A stretch of 64,000 nt of DNA, taken from NCBI GenBank assembly GCA_945957175.1, contig CAMFJL010000013.1:1-64000 (forward strand), written 5' to 3'. This document shows, in pieces, positions 46,251-56,515 of this stretch; the stretch's first letter is position 1; every line of letters starts with the position of its first letter. Both the position numbers and the translations under genes were made by a program. A model generated the notes under the pieces. It saw only the letters and a list, made by a program, of their open reading frames with translations, searched no databases and was not told the DNA's origin. This stretch comes from an uncultured Legionellales bacterium (GTDB taxonomy: Bacteria > Pseudomonadota > Gammaproteobacteria > UBA1113).

Positions 46251-46505
46251 ATGATAACACATTCTCAAACAAGACTTTTATGGTCGGCTAGGCGAGGCAT
46301 GCTTGAGCTTGATCTTATCTTGGCGCCGTTTATTGAGACGCAGTATGATGCACTGAGTGCTGCAGAACTGACATGTTTAGCGCATTTATTGCAAGCGACA
46401 GATATGGAGCTTTATGCTTGGCTGACCGAACGCGAGCCGGCGCCGCCAGAATTTTCGGCCTTAGTTCAACGATTACTTCACTATGCTCGTCGTCACGTGC
46501 AATAA
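46251..46505 (+). CDS. sdhE: FAD assembly factor SdhE
   Basis: An 84-residue protein with the RGMLELDLIL block (RGxxE motif) needed for covalent FAD attachment to succinate dehydrogenase and fumarate reductase flavoproteins, and the TDMELYAWL stretch near residue 52. AAGGA precedes ATG 46251. It overlaps ygfX by 23 bases, as is usual for this pair. Confidence 0.9.
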   Translation: MITHSQTRLLWSARRGMLELDLILAPFIETQYDALSAAELTCLAHLLQATDMELYAWLTEREPAPPEFSALVQRLLHYARRHVQ

Positions 46506-46938
46506 ACCACTCAGCTGGTATTGGCAACTCCTTATTTTGTTGGCTCTAGGCATAACGCTCGCGTGTATTGGTTTTTGTGCCTGGCGCTTGGCCTATCCGT
46601 GGTGGCTTGGTCTATTACTCGCCATTTGGCTTTGCTTCTATACCATGCAGGGTATGCGGCGTTGGTGTTGGCGTAAGGGACATCGTGCTATCACAGGTTT
46701 TACATTATTGACTGATGCGACTATCGAGCTGCGCTGTACTAAGGGCGAGTATTATCGGGGTATCATGAGGCCTGGTTCACTCGTATTAGCGCCTATTGCG
46801 GTGTTACATATCAAAGTGGGCTCACCTTCGTTTTCCGCGCGATTACTACTAGAAGCTCGTCATATGAGCAGGGCAGATTATCGACAGCTGGCAAGAATGG
46901 TACGTGAGGCTTCGCATCTTAAGGCGAGCAGGGTATAA
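46483..46938 (+). CDS. ygfX: YgfX/CptA-like membrane protein
   Basis: A 151-residue protein with two closely spaced membrane spans (about 14-34 and 39-55) followed by a basic cytoplasmic domain. Position directly after and overlapping sdhE, length and layout match YgfX (DUF1434), described in E. coli as CptA, the toxin of a toxin-antitoxin pair with SdhE that interferes with FtsZ/MreB; the toxin role is disputed. Sequence identity in this family is low, so context carries much of the call. Confidence 0.72.
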   Translation: MLVVTCNKPLSWYWQLLILLALGITLACIGFCAWRLAYPWWLGLLLAIWLCFYTMQGMRRWCWRKGHRAITGFTLLTDATIELRCTKGEYYRGIMRPGSLVLAPIAVLHIKVGSPSFSARLLLEARHMSRADYRQLARMVREASHLKASRV

Positions 46939-46968
46939 TGCCCTCTTTCCTAATGATGTTATAACATA

Positions 46969-48765
46969 ATGAAGCTAATTCGTAACTTTTCCATTATTGC
47001 CCATATTGACCATGGCAAATCAACCTTGGCAGATAGATTTATTCAGCTGTGCGGTGGCTTGAGTGACCGTGAAATGGCGGAGCAAGTGCTTGATTCCATG
47101 GATATTGAACGTGAACGCGGTATTACTATTAAAGCGCAAAGCGTCACGCTGTATTATCATGCCAAAGATGGTCAGCGTTACCAACTTAATTTTATTGATA
47201 CGCCAGGTCATGTGGATTTTGCCTATGAAGTATCCCGCTCTCTTGCCGCATGTGAGGGTGCGTTACTCGTTGTGGACGCGGCGCAAGGGGTTGAAGCGCA
47301 AACCGTCGCCGTGTGTTACACCGCCATTGAGCAAGGTTTAGAAGTTATTCCCGTGCTTAATAAAATTGATTTACCTCAAGTAGAACCTGAGCGCGTTATT
47401 CAAGAAATTGGAGATATTATTGGCATCGATGCTGAGCATGCATTACGCGTCAGCGCAAAAAGTGGTCTTGGTATTCAAGATTTGCTTGAAGAACTTGTTG
47501 CCAAAGTGCCACCACCCGAAGGTGATGTTGATGCACCCTTGCAAGCGCTGATTATTGATTCGTGGTTTGATAGTTATTTAGGCGTAGTTTCCTTAGTGAG
47601 AATTAAACAGGGTTGCTTAACTGTGCGTGATCGCATTAAAATTATGTCGACAGGACGTACGCATGAGGTAACTAAACTCGGAGTATTTACACCTAAAGCG
47701 GCAGATAAAGACAAATTATCTGCTGGCGAGGTTGGTTTTATTGTTGCAAATATCAAAGAAATTGATGGTGCACCCGTAGGTGACACAATTACGCACCAGC
47801 ACCATGGTGCCACAGAAATGTTGCCTGGATTCCAAAAAGTGCAACCCAAAGTTTATGCTGGCTTATTTCCAACCAGCTCCGATGATTATGAAGCCTTTCG
47901 TGATGCCTTAGCTAAGTTACGTCTCAATGATGCAGCACTATTTTATGAGCCTGAATCTTCAGATGCTTTAGGTTTTGGCTTTCGTTGTGGCTTTCTTGGT
48001 ATGCTACATATGGAAATTGTACAGGAACGCCTAGAGCGACATTATCAGCTAGATTTAATCACAACAGCGCCCACGGTAATTTATGAAGTACTTACCACGA
48101 AAGGTGAGATTCTCAAAGTAGATAACCCTTCAAAATTGCCATCACCTAGTATTATTGCTGAAATTCGCGAACCCATTGTACAAGCCAATATCTTAGTGCC
48201 GCAAACCTATGTCGGCAATGTGATTACCTTATGTAATGAAAAGCGCGGCATACAAACGAAAATGCTGTATTTAGGTAATCAAGTTTCTTTGGTTTATGAA
48301 ATGCCGATGAATGAAGTAGTACTCGATTTTTTTGACAAATTAAAGTCGACCAGTCGAGGCTACGCCTCGCTTGACTATCATTTTATTCGATTTCAACCAG
48401 CAGATTTAGTTAAGCTCGATGTATTGATTAATAGCGAAAAAGTAGATGCTTTAGCGATTATCTTGCATCGAGAACATATGATGAGTCGAGGCCGCATGTT
48501 GATTGAAAAAATGCGTGAGCTTATTCCTCGGCAAATGTTTGATGTAGCGATTCAAGCTGCTATTGGTAGTCATGTTATCGCAAGAGAAACGGTGAAAGCC
48601 CTGAGAAAGAATGTAACAGCGAAATGTTATGGCGGTGATATCAGTCGTAAGCGCAAGTTGTTAGAAAAGCAAAAAGAAGGGAAAAAGCGTATGAAACAGG
48701 TAGGTCGTGTGGAAATACCACAGGAAGCTTTTTTGGCTGTTTTGAAGGTTGATACAAAGAAATAG
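46969..48765 (+). CDS. lepA: Elongation factor 4 (LepA)
   Basis: A 598-residue translational GTPase. G1 AHIDHGKST (residues 11-19), RGITIKAQ switch I, DTPGHVDF (G3), NKIDLP (G4), and the LepA-specific C-terminal domain with [22 protein letters not shown]. It acts on ribosomes, probably during initiation or back-translocation. lepB follows after 144 bases, the lepA-lepB order known from E. coli. Confidence 0.96.
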   Translation: MKLIRNFSIIAHIDHGKSTLADRFIQLCGGLSDREMAEQVLDSMDIERERGITIKAQSVTLYYHAKDGQRYQLNFIDTPGHVDFAYEVSRSLAACEGALLVVDAAQGVEAQTVAVCYTAIEQGLEVIPVLNKIDLPQVEPERVIQEIGDIIGIDAEHALRVSAKSGLGIQDLLEELVAKVPPPEGDVDAPLQALIIDSWFDSYLGVVSLVRIKQGCLTVRDRIKIMSTGRTHEVTKLGVFTPKAADKDKLSAGEVGFIVANIKEIDGAPVGDTITHQHHGATEMLPGFQKVQPKVYAGLFPTSSDDYEAFRDALAKLRLNDAALFYEPESSDALGFGFRCGFLGMLHMEIVQERLERHYQLDLITTAPTVIYEVLTTKGEILKVDNPSKLPSPSIIAEIREPIVQANILVPQTYVGNVITLCNEKRGIQTKMLYLGNQVSLVYEMPMNEVVLDFFDKLKSTSRGYASLDYHFIRFQPADLVKLDVLINSEKVDALAIILHREHMMSRGRMLIEKMRELIPRQMFDVAIQAAIGSHVIARETVKALRKNVTAKCYGGDISRKRKLLEKQKEGKKRMKQVGRVEIPQEAFLAVLKVDTKK

Positions 48766-48909
48766 GGTCGAGCACGCTGTTTATATAGGGGTACGATACG
48801 TGGTGCCCAGGGTCATTGTTATATCATGCCCCATGCAGATGATGGTATTGTTCGGCTAAATCCGGGTGCGGTCCGCCGTGCTCTTACAACGGGATCAAGG
48901 AATAGGTAA

Positions 48910-49890
48910 ATGAATTATATGGTATTAGAATGGTTGCTTTTATTAGCAACAGTATTCACAAGTGGTGTTGTGTTGCTTGATAAAATGGTTCTTGCAAAGC
49001 ATCGTGGACAAGTAACAATTCCCGCATGGATTGTACAATGCTATAAATCGTTTCCATGGTTATTATTCTTATTAATAGCAGCTTGGCTTGGTTTCAGCGT
49101 CAATCCTCAAATGGGGGTGGTTACTTTTAATTTTCCCTTGGTGCTCACCTTAGCTGTTATCGTATCTGGCTTGGTTTATCTACTAGATATTGTCTGGTTT
49201 GCAAAAAGAAGAAATGCCATACAGCGTACGATGCCTTCATGGATTGAGCAAGCGCGTTCATTTTTTCCTATTTTATTGTTGGTTTTGGTAATTCGCTCAT
49301 TTATCGCTCAGCCATTTCATGTGCCAAGTGGTTCACTAGAGCCAACAGTATTACCTGGTGATTTTGTATTAACGAATCAATTTATTTATGGTTTGCGACT
49401 GCCTGTCATTAATACCAAAGTTATCAGTATCCATGAACCTAAGCGAGGTGATATTGTCGTATTTCGTTGGCCAGTCAATCCTCAAGTCGATTTAGTCAAA
49501 CGTGTTATTGGCTTGCCAGGTGATCACATTGTTTATAAAAATAAACAACTCATTATCAATGGAATCCCTGCAAGCTTAACTGAAATAGGACCTGCAACAG
49601 ATTATGAGCCAGGCGGTAATTTGGATGTGATTGCTTATGAAGAAGATTTGCTTGGGGTTAAACACAAAATTCTCATCAATCCCAACGCTTATGGTACTGG
49701 CGATTTAGATATCACAGTACCTGCAAATGCTTATTTTATGATGGGTGACAACCGCGATAATAGCGATGATAGTCGTACATGGGGGCCAATGCCGGAGGCA
49801 AATATTGTTGGCAAAGCCGAATGGATTTTATTAAGTTTTGATCCCCAAACGCATAAATTTCGTTGGGATAGAAGCGGCGATAGTTTATGA
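48910..49890 (+). CDS. lepB: Signal peptidase I
   Basis: A 326-residue inner-membrane protease that removes signal peptides. The catalytic Ser is in PSGSLEPTVLPGDF (about residue 141) and the general-base Lys in DLVKRVIGLPGDH (about 196); GDNRDNSDDSRTWGPM is the conserved box E. The N-terminal 135 residues contain about four hydrophobic segments, more than the two of E. coli LepB. AAGGA precedes the ATG. Its stop overlaps rnc by ATGA. Confidence 0.93.
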   Translation: MNYMVLEWLLLLATVFTSGVVLLDKMVLAKHRGQVTIPAWIVQCYKSFPWLLFLLIAAWLGFSVNPQMGVVTFNFPLVLTLAVIVSGLVYLLDIVWFAKRRNAIQRTMPSWIEQARSFFPILLLVLVIRSFIAQPFHVPSGSLEPTVLPGDFVLTNQFIYGLRLPVINTKVISIHEPKRGDIVVFRWPVNPQVDLVKRVIGLPGDHIVYKNKQLIINGIPASLTEIGPATDYEPGGNLDVIAYEEDLLGVKHKILINPNAYGTGDLDITVPANAYFMMGDNRDNSDDSRTWGPMPEANIVGKAEWILLSFDPQTHKFRWDRSGDSL

Positions 49891-50576
49891 AAAAGCGAAG
49901 CCAGCTTGATTTAATGCCATTTATGCGTCAACTGGGTTATACATTTTCTAACATTGAGCTATTACAGCAGGCGCTAACGCACCGAAGTATGGCAGAAAAA
50001 AACAATGAGCGCCTAGAGTTTTTAGGGGATTCTATTCTTAATTTTGTGATAGCAGAAGCGCTGTATGTTCGTGCTGCACACGCTAATGAAGGTGCACTAA
50101 CCCGGTTTCGTGCAAATTTAGTCAATGGTGACACCTTAGCACTCATTGCACGAGAACTGGATTTAGGTGATTATTTGCGTTTGGGTAGTGGTGAGCTTAA
50201 AAGCGGTGGAACAGAACGAGATTCTATTTTAGCGGACGCTTTAGAGGCTGTGATTGCCGCAATGTATCAAGACTGCCAAGATCTGTTTATTTGTCGAGAC
50301 GTGATATTGGCATGGTATGGTGATAAAGTAGAAGCAGTGCTTCATAAAAAACTTGAGAAAGATCCAAAAACAAAACTACAAGAATATTTGCAACAGAAAG
50401 GCTATGCATTGCCAGTCTATGAAGTCATAACGATAACGGGACAGGCACATGCACAAACGTTTACAATACGATGTAGAATAGCAGCATTAGATAAAGAAAC
50501 TATCGCAACAGGTACAAACCGGCGTCGCGCAGAGCAGCTGGCAGCGGATCGTATGCTTAATGATTTGGGGCAATGA
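49887..50576 (+). CDS. rnc: Ribonuclease III
   Basis: A 229-residue double-strand-specific endonuclease for rRNA and mRNA processing. The signature NERLEFLGDSIL is at about residues 36-47, the second acidic site in DALEAVIAA, and the C-terminal dsRNA-binding domain covers about 155-226 (KTKLQEYLQQKG..., GTNRRRAEQLAA). Overlaps lepB by four bases and era by four bases; the lepB-rnc-era-recO-pdxJ order is that of many gammaproteobacteria. Confidence 0.95.
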   Translation: MKKRSQLDLMPFMRQLGYTFSNIELLQQALTHRSMAEKNNERLEFLGDSILNFVIAEALYVRAAHANEGALTRFRANLVNGDTLALIARELDLGDYLRLGSGELKSGGTERDSILADALEAVIAAMYQDCQDLFICRDVILAWYGDKVEAVLHKKLEKDPKTKLQEYLQQKGYALPVYEVITITGQAHAQTFTIRCRIAALDKETIATGTNRRRAEQLAADRMLNDLGQ

Positions 50577-51472
50577 TGAATGAGATAACATACTGTGGTT
50601 TTGTCGCCATTGTGGGGCGACCTAATGTGGGTAAGTCAACCTTGCTTAATGAGCTAGTTGGACAGCAAATCAGCATTACTTCAAATAAACCGCAGACAAC
50701 AAGACAACAAATATTAGGTATTCATACGGAAAATCATAAACAAATTATCTTTGTTGACACGCCAGGTTTGCATAAGCATGTGCCACATGCTCTCAATCGT
50801 TTGATGAATAAGAGTGTAGTACAGGCGGTTGATGGCGTCGATGCGATTATTTGGGTTGTGGATTGGCGCGAATGGACCGAAGAAGACGAGCGTGTATTAA
50901 GTTTAATGCAAAAGCAAACAGTACCTATTATTTTAGTAGTTAATAAAATTGATTTATGTAAAAATCGAGAAGAGTTATTACCACTTTTGCAAAAGCTTTC
51001 AGCAAAGCTTAACTTTGCTTCGGTCATTCCCGTGTCAGCGCTTAAAAACAAAAATACACAAGCGATTTATCAAGCTATCAGCCCATGGATGCCTGAATCA
51101 CCTTACTATTATCCAGAAGAAGAGTGTACCAATGCCAGTGTGCGCTTCTTGATTGCTGAAAAAGTCAGAGAAAAGCTTACTCGAGAGCTTTCTGATGAGC
51201 TGCCCTATGATTTAACTGTGACCATCGAGGCATATGAAGAAACTGAAACATTAATTAAAGTTTCAGCATTGATTTTAGTCGAGCGGGATAGCCAAAAAGC
51301 GATTGTTATTGGGAAGAAAGGCGAGATTCTTAAGAAAGTGGGGCGTCTTGCGCGGCTTGATTTAGAGGCCATGTTAGGTCGAAAAATGTTTTTAAGTTTA
51401 TGGGTTAAGGTACGTTCAGGTTGGGCAGATAATTTATCAGAGCTTCATAAGCTTGGATTTGAAGAGTCATAA
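50573..51472 (+). CDS. era: GTPase Era
   Basis: A 299-residue GTPase that assists 16S rRNA maturation and 30S assembly. GRPNVGKST (G1), DTPGLH (G3), NKIDL (G4) and SALK (G5) are all present; the C-terminal KH domain carries GKKGEILKKVG and WVKVRSGWAD. Starts with two in-frame ATGs (50573 and 50576) at the end of rnc. Confidence 0.96.
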   Translation: MMNEITYCGFVAIVGRPNVGKSTLLNELVGQQISITSNKPQTTRQQILGIHTENHKQIIFVDTPGLHKHVPHALNRLMNKSVVQAVDGVDAIIWVVDWREWTEEDERVLSLMQKQTVPIILVVNKIDLCKNREELLPLLQKLSAKLNFASVIPVSALKNKNTQAIYQAISPWMPESPYYYPEEECTNASVRFLIAEKVREKLTRELSDELPYDLTVTIEAYEETETLIKVSALILVERDSQKAIVIGKKGEILKKVGRLARLDLEAMLGRKMFLSLWVKVRSGWADNLSELHKLGFEES

Positions 51473-51508
51473 CTGCAATCGTCTGTATGATAACATTCAG
51501 GTTTTTCT

Positions 51509-52225
51509 ATGCAATCATCCACATTGGCTTATGTACTCCATTCTCGGCCGTATAAAGAGTCTCATCTCATTGTCGATGTATTTACGCACACATATGGCCG
51601 TATGAGTGTGATGGTACGCAATGCTAAAACCCATCAAGCAAAGAGTCGCATATGGCAACCCTTTATTTTACTTGAGCTGGCGTGGCATAGTGCGCGTGAT
51701 TTACCTTCTATCACAGATGCCGAAGCTTTGAATTATGAGATACAACTTAGCGGTAAATCACTTTTTTGTGGCATGTATCTTAATGAATTATTACAAAAAC
51801 TTTTACCTAAGAGTGATCCGTGTCCAGCTTTGTGGTATCACTATCAGGAAAGCTTACAACAGTTAAGCGCTCCTGACTTACTAGAGCCAGGTCTTCGGCG
51901 TTTTGAATTCCAATTATTGCAAGAGCTTGGTTTAGGCATTGACTTTATACATGATGAACAAGGATGTGTATTGCAAGATACAGGTTATTATCATTATGAT
52001 TCAGGTCGTGGTTGGATAGCGCAGTCGACTGCTTCCCAAAGGATAAGCGGTGCAAGCATTCGAGATATGAGCAATTACTTTGTCAATAAAGCCGAACAGA
52101 ATGGTGATGCAAAAGTGCTTGGGTTAGCGGCAAAGCAGCTGACACGGCAAGTACTACATCATGCCTTAGGTGGTCAAACCCTGCAAAGCCGTCAGCTATT
52201 TGCTATGATGACGGCACCATCATAA
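51509..52225 (+). CDS. recO: DNA repair protein RecO
   Basis: A 238-residue protein: N-terminal OB fold starting [20 protein letters not shown] (the RecO entry motif), then a helical domain with [13 protein letters not shown] and [13 protein letters not shown]. There is no obvious Cys4 zinc site, as in E. coli RecO. It loads RecA on gapped DNA with RecR. Located 36 bases after era. Confidence 0.93.
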   Translation: MQSSTLAYVLHSRPYKESHLIVDVFTHTYGRMSVMVRNAKTHQAKSRIWQPFILLELAWHSARDLPSITDAEALNYEIQLSGKSLFCGMYLNELLQKLLPKSDPCPALWYHYQESLQQLSAPDLLEPGLRRFEFQLLQELGLGIDFIHDEQGCVLQDTGYYHYDSGRGWIAQSTASQRISGASIRDMSNYFVNKAEQNGDAKVLGLAAKQLTRQVLHHALGGQTLQSRQLFAMMTAPS

Positions 52226-52235
52226 GGAGTTTTTT

Positions 52236-52991
52236 ATGCAGCCTATTCTTTTGGGTGTGAATATTGATCATGTTGCGACGCTGCGTCAAGCGCGTGGTAG
52301 TACGCGCTATCCTGATCCAGTACAAGCGGCTTTTGTGGCTGAACAAGCGGGGGCGGATGGTATTACAGTGCATCTTCGCGAAGACCGGCGTCATATTCAA
52401 GATAGAGATGTTGAGTTACTGGCGACAACCATTCAGACGCGTTTGAATCTTGAGATGGCTGCGACTAAAGACATGTTAGCTTTTGCTAAGCGCATATTAC
52501 CTACTTTTTGTTGCCTAGTACCTGAGCAGCGCCATGAGCTAACCACAGAGGGTGGTTTGGATGTGAAAGGCCAGTTGGCGAGTATTCGTGCAGCATGTCA
52601 CGAGCTTCGTGATGCTGGCATTCTCGTCTCTTTGTTTATTGACCCGTGTAAGGCACAGATAGATGCTGTGTTACAAACGGGCGCGCCTATCATCGAGTTG
52701 CATACCGGTCGCTATGCAGATGCGCCAGTTGAATCAGCTTTACAAAGGCAAGAACTCACGAAACTGGAAGAAGCGGCGGCTTATGCTCATAGCCAGGGTT
52801 TACAGGTGAATGCAGGGCATGGTTTACATATCCATAATGTTGCCGCGGTTGCGGCTATTCCAAGCCTTGTTGAGCTTAATATTGGCCATAGTATCGTATC
52901 TGACGCCTTGTTTTTAGGTTTTGCCAAAGCTGTCAGCTGCCTTAAAGCCATCATGGTCCATGCACGTTTGGCTAGTGCTCGCGGGGGTTAG
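52236..52991 (+). CDS. pdxJ: Pyridoxine 5'-phosphate synthase
   Basis: A 251-residue TIM barrel that condenses 1-deoxyxylulose 5-phosphate with 3-amino-2-oxopropyl phosphate to give pyridoxine phosphate. [46 protein letters not shown] and NAGHGLH are the conserved PdxJ blocks with catalytic His and Glu. AAGGAG precedes ATG 52236. Last gene of the lepB-rnc-era-recO-pdxJ run; no acpS follows, unlike E. coli. Confidence 0.96.
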   Translation: MQPILLGVNIDHVATLRQARGSTRYPDPVQAAFVAEQAGADGITVHLREDRRHIQDRDVELLATTIQTRLNLEMAATKDMLAFAKRILPTFCCLVPEQRHELTTEGGLDVKGQLASIRAACHELRDAGILVSLFIDPCKAQIDAVLQTGAPIIELHTGRYADAPVESALQRQELTKLEEAAAYAHSQGLQVNAGHGLHIHNVAAVAAIPSLVELNIGHSIVSDALFLGFAKAVSCLKAIMVHARLASARGG

Positions 52992-53061
52992 TCTGGCAAA
53001 ACGGTCCAAAATGAACTATGTTTTGATTAAACTTTGCACGATTTTGTGTAGGGGGTTTAAC

Positions 53062-53289
53062 ATGAAACATATCGTTCAATTAAGCTTGATCGTTGTTGGC
53101 TTAGCCAGTCTAACGGCTTGTTCCAACATGAGCAATGCCGATGTCGGCATGGTAACTGGTACGGTTGCGGGTGGCGCCATTGGTAGCTTATTCGGTGGCG
53201 GTTCTGGCAAAATTGCTACAACCATTGGCGGTGCTGTTGTGGGCGGCTATGTAGGTCGTCAAGTGGGCAAGCAATGGGATAACAACTAG
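53062..53289 (+). CDS. Small glycine-zipper lipoprotein (OsmB/17-kDa antigen type)
   Basis: A 75-residue lipoprotein: signal peptide with lipobox LTAC (C20), then a glycine-zipper 2TM domain (GMVTGTVAGGAIGSLFGGGSGKIATTIGGAVVGGYVGRQVGKQWD). Related to OsmB/SlyB and the rickettsial 17-kDa antigen, probably anchored in the outer membrane. The start is ATG 53062 with GGGGG upstream; longer in-frame readings run into pdxJ. Stand-alone. Confidence 0.78.
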   Translation: MKHIVQLSLIVVGLASLTACSNMSNADVGMVTGTVAGGAIGSLFGGGSGKIATTIGGAVVGGYVGRQVGKQWDNN

Positions 53290-53683
53290 CGATTATCATT
53301 CACTCAGTGCATCCTGCTTTATCCCACGGACGCCTGAGCTTTACACAGCGGGCGACATGTCTGTCCTGCCACTTGTATGTTTGCGTTGGGCAAAAAAATA
53401 TGATAAATAGGAAGGTGGAATAACGTTAAATAAGGCACAGAGCTATTCAAATCTTATCGTAAGTAACGTGACCGAGCATTCATATGTCTAAGTGACTTCG
53501 ATATGCGTGTTTTTTGTTTTTTTCACTTCAGTAATACCCTTTCCCCTTGCAGGAGAAGGTGGCTGCAGGCCGGATGATGGGTAAAAAAATCATCGCGTAG
53601 CGATGACAAAACATATATTTTGAAAGACGAAAGGCGTATATGCCCACTGCCTTTAGCGTGACGGCATCTCACAGGAATGACGA
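53290..53683. other. 394-base gap between lipoprotein and helicase genes
   Basis: Contains the dispersed repeat copy E and A/T-rich tracts (T-runs around 53510-53522). I see no gene, tRNA or clear promoter motif in the rest. Confidence 0.5.
53537..53612 (+). repeat. Dispersed two-hairpin intergenic repeat, copy E
   Basis: CCCTTTCCCCTTGCAGGAGAAGG, then GGCTGCAGGCCGGATGATGGGTAAAAAAA and the hairpin CATCGCGTAGCGATG followed by ACAAAAC. This is the most complete copy, and its second half matches the fragment at 45297-45338. Confidence 0.68.
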
Positions 53684-55993
53684 ATGACCCATACAATATC
53701 CCCAACAACGGTTATCCCAACACTGCCAGTTGTGGGTGTCGTAACTTTTATGGTCGAGCGCCCGCTTGAGGATGCTGAGCGGGTTTTGGTCGCGCGCGTG
53801 AGATTTCATTATGAAGATCGGGTTATTTTTCCCAGTGATCCGCGTCCAACATTTGTTTGTCAGGATAAGCGATATCATCGAGATAAAGTGACAGAAACGG
53901 AATTATTAAAAAGCTTATTACCCCTTAATTTTATTCCTATCCGTCATGCCGTGCCGCATTATCTTCACAATAGCATTCGTCCTGTTGCAATCGATGATTA
54001 TATTTTGCCTGTTCGAGATAACTTAACGTATTTCTCTGTTGATTTACAAATTGATTTCGAACAACATGATCTTCATCAAATCATGGAACAACATTATCAA
54101 ACGTTGACGGCGCAAGGTTGGGATTTACATTTTGGAGAGCATTTTCCATATCGGCCATTGTTGCGTCCCCATCGGTGGTTGGGTGAGCTGCATACGGATC
54201 CTAAACAAGATTGGTTCGAGTTAACCTTAGGCCTGGATATTAACGGTCACGCTGTTAACTTATTACCGATGTTAGTTCAGCTATTAAGTCAAATGTCGTG
54301 GGCTAGAATTCAGCAGTTAACGATAGATGATGAAATCATTATGAATGTCGATCCTTACTCAGCTGTGGTGTTAACAGGGGTACAACTCAAGCAATTAGTG
54401 ACGATTTTACAAGAGTTACACGACAAACAAGCCTTAACGTCTCGCGGTCGTTTACGGTTGTCACGCTTTCAAGCAGGTCGTTTAATCGAATTGGAAGAGG
54501 CCAACGTTGCTTGGCATGGCAAAGGTGTTGAAAGTTTACAGACCTTAGGTGTGTCACTCACTAAACAAGAACTTATTGAAACAACATCTTCACCGCAAGG
54601 TCTTAGAGCACAGCTTCGAGATTATCAAAGCCAAGGCTTATCATGGCTACAATTTTTACGCCAATTTAAACTGGGTGGCGTGCTTGCAGATGATATGGGT
54701 TTAGGTAAGACGATACAAACCTTGGCGCATTTGTTAGTTGAATATGAGGCTGGTAGACTTAAAAAGCCAGTGCTTATTGTTGTACCAACCAGTTTATTAT
54801 TTAATTGGCAGCAGGAGTGTCAGCAATTTACACCTGATTTTTTATGTCATTTGGTTTATGGTAAAGACCGATTAAAGCATTTACCGTCAGTCAAACCAGG
54901 CACTTTATTTGTCACAAGTTATCCTTTATTGTTACGTGATTTAGAACACTGGAAGCATGACACATTTTCTTATCTGATTTTAGATGAAGCTCACATGATT
55001 AAGAATACATCGGCACAAATTACAAAAGCGGTTAAACAACTGAATGCCGAATATCGCTTATGTTTAACGGGTACGCCTTTAGAAAATCATTTAGGTGAAT
55101 TATGGTCAATCATGGATTTTCTTATGCCAGGTATTTTGGGCACACTTTCCCAGTTTAATCGGCAGTTTCGCACGCCAGTGGAAAAGGAGGGTAGCGAGCC
55201 CCACAAATATGTATTGATGCAGCGCTTGCGTCCCTTCATGCTAAGACGTACCAAAGATGCTGTTGTGAAAGAGTTGCCACCGTTAACCACAATGATTCAC
55301 TGGGTTGAGTTTGATACCGATCAAAATCTTCTCTATGAGCAAGTACGTATTTCGGTGAATGAAAATATCCGTATGCAATTAACACAACATGGTACTGAAT
55401 CATTGATGGTATTAGATGCTTTATTGAAACTAAGACAAGTCTGTTGTGATCCAAGGTTACTTCCCAATGATAATCATAAGCATATTAATTCTGCAAAATT
55501 TGAGGCTTTATTTGATTTAATTCCCAGTCTTCTCATGCAAGGACGGCGCATTTTAATTTTTTCATCATTTACAAGTATGCTAGCACTTATTGCAGACGAG
55601 CTACAACGACGTGAAATGTCTTATGCATTACTCACTGGACAGACAAAAGATAGACAGACTGAAATTGAGAAATTTCAGAGTAAAGAAGTTCCTTTATTTT
55701 TAATTAGTCTTAAAGCAGGTGGCACGGGTCTTAATTTGACAGCTGCAGATACCGTTATTCATTATGATCCCTGGTGGAATCCCGCAGCGGAGGCACAAGC
55801 CAACAGTCGTGCTCATCGTATTGGCCAATTACAACCGGTATTTATCTATAAATTGATTACGAAAGGTACGGTTGAGGCTAAAATATTAGATTTACAATCA
55901 CGAAAGCAATTATTATTAGATACCATTTTAGCTCCCGGTACGAATCAGGCCCCGAGTCTAAGTGGTGAGGATCTCGCGTTTTTATTGTCATAA
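53684..55993 (+). CDS. SNF2-family DEAD/DEAH helicase
   Basis: A 769-residue protein. N-terminal about 305 residues are of unknown fold; the SNF2 ATPase follows with Walker A DDMGLGKTIQT (about 336), DEAHMIK (motif II, about 434), LTGTPLENHLGELWSI (motif III) and the C-terminal helicase domain with SLKAGGTGLNLTAADTVIHYDPWWNPAAEAQANSRAHRIGQ (motifs V-VI). Such proteins move along double-stranded DNA and remodel bound proteins (compare RapA), but this one lacks the RapA N-terminal Tudor-like domains as far as I can see. ATG 53684 follows a weak AGGA; stand-alone with sodC 12 bases downstream. Confidence 0.86.
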   Translation: MTHTISPTTVIPTLPVVGVVTFMVERPLEDAERVLVARVRFHYEDRVIFPSDPRPTFVCQDKRYHRDKVTETELLKSLLPLNFIPIRHAVPHYLHNSIRPVAIDDYILPVRDNLTYFSVDLQIDFEQHDLHQIMEQHYQTLTAQGWDLHFGEHFPYRPLLRPHRWLGELHTDPKQDWFELTLGLDINGHAVNLLPMLVQLLSQMSWARIQQLTIDDEIIMNVDPYSAVVLTGVQLKQLVTILQELHDKQALTSRGRLRLSRFQAGRLIELEEANVAWHGKGVESLQTLGVSLTKQELIETTSSPQGLRAQLRDYQSQGLSWLQFLRQFKLGGVLADDMGLGKTIQTLAHLLVEYEAGRLKKPVLIVVPTSLLFNWQQECQQFTPDFLCHLVYGKDRLKHLPSVKPGTLFVTSYPLLLRDLEHWKHDTFSYLILDEAHMIKNTSAQITKAVKQLNAEYRLCLTGTPLENHLGELWSIMDFLMPGILGTLSQFNRQFRTPVEKEGSEPHKYVLMQRLRPFMLRRTKDAVVKELPPLTTMIHWVEFDTDQNLLYEQVRISVNENIRMQLTQHGTESLMVLDALLKLRQVCCDPRLLPNDNHKHINSAKFEALFDLIPSLLMQGRRILIFSSFTSMLALIADELQRREMSYALLTGQTKDRQTEIEKFQSKEVPLFLISLKAGGTGLNLTAADTVIHYDPWWNPAAEAQANSRAHRIGQLQPVFIYKLITKGTVEAKILDLQSRKQLLLDTILAPGTNQAPSLSGEDLAFLLS

Positions 55994-56005
55994 GTAAGGA
56001 GAACC

Positions 56006-56515
56006 ATGATGTTTCGATATGCTTTAGTCTGCTCAGCTTTATTGACGTGTATGGTTGCTCAAGCGGCAACGTCAGTAACCGTTTCCATGTACCAAGTGAC
56101 TGCACAAGGTCCTGGTGCCAACCTAGGTTCAGTGGTGTTAACGAATACGCCCTATGGATTGATGCTGACGCCACACCTGCATGGCCTTGCGCCTGGTATT
56201 CATGGTTTTCATATTCATCAACATCCAAGTTGTGGTGACGCTGCGATGGCTGCTGGTGGTCATTTAGATCCCAATGGCAAAGATTTGCATTTGGGGCCTT
56301 TTGATAGTGCTGGGCATCTTGGCGATCTGCCCGTGTTGGATGTGGATGCTAAAGGTAATGCAACATTACCGGTTGTTGCACCGCGATTAACCCTTGCGCA
56401 AGCTGAAGGCCATGCCCTTATGATACATGCGGGTGGCGATAATTATGCGGATACGCCGGAAAAACTGGGTGGTGGTGGTGCGCGCTTCGCTTGTGGCGTT
56501 ATTAACGCCCCTTAA
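56006..56515 (+). CDS. sodC: Periplasmic Cu/Zn superoxide dismutase
   Basis: A 169-residue protein with signal peptide (cleavage near AQA, about residue 21). HGFHIHQHPSCG provides two Cu-ligand His and the first disulphide Cys; GGHLDPNG.. and GHLGDLPVLDVD hold the Zn ligands; HAGGDNYADTPEKLGGGGARFACGVI the last Cu ligand region, the active-site-like loop and second Cys. It detoxifies superoxide in the periplasm. GGAG precedes ATG 56006/56009; only 12 bases separate it from the helicase gene. Its stop codon overlaps that of the convergent P19 gene. Confidence 0.93.
   Translation: MMFRYALVCSALLTCMVAQAATSVTVSMYQVTAQGPGANLGSVVLTNTPYGLMLTPHLHGLAPGIHGFHIHQHPSCGDAAMAAGGHLDPNGKDLHLGPFDSAGHLGDLPVLDVDAKGNATLPVVAPRLTLAQAEGHALMIHAGGDNYADTPEKLGGGGARFACGVINAP

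Noticed and set aside
46251-46938. sdhE-ygfX as a new toxin-antitoxin system
   Set aside because: It is the well-known gammaproteobacterial pair; the toxin-antitoxin role is disputed and nothing here is unusual.
48774-48885. GAGCACG / CGTGCTC pairing in the lepA-lepB gap, considered as a structured leader
   Set aside because: Seven-base arms about 100 bases apart with no supporting internal stems; no riboswitch class recognised.
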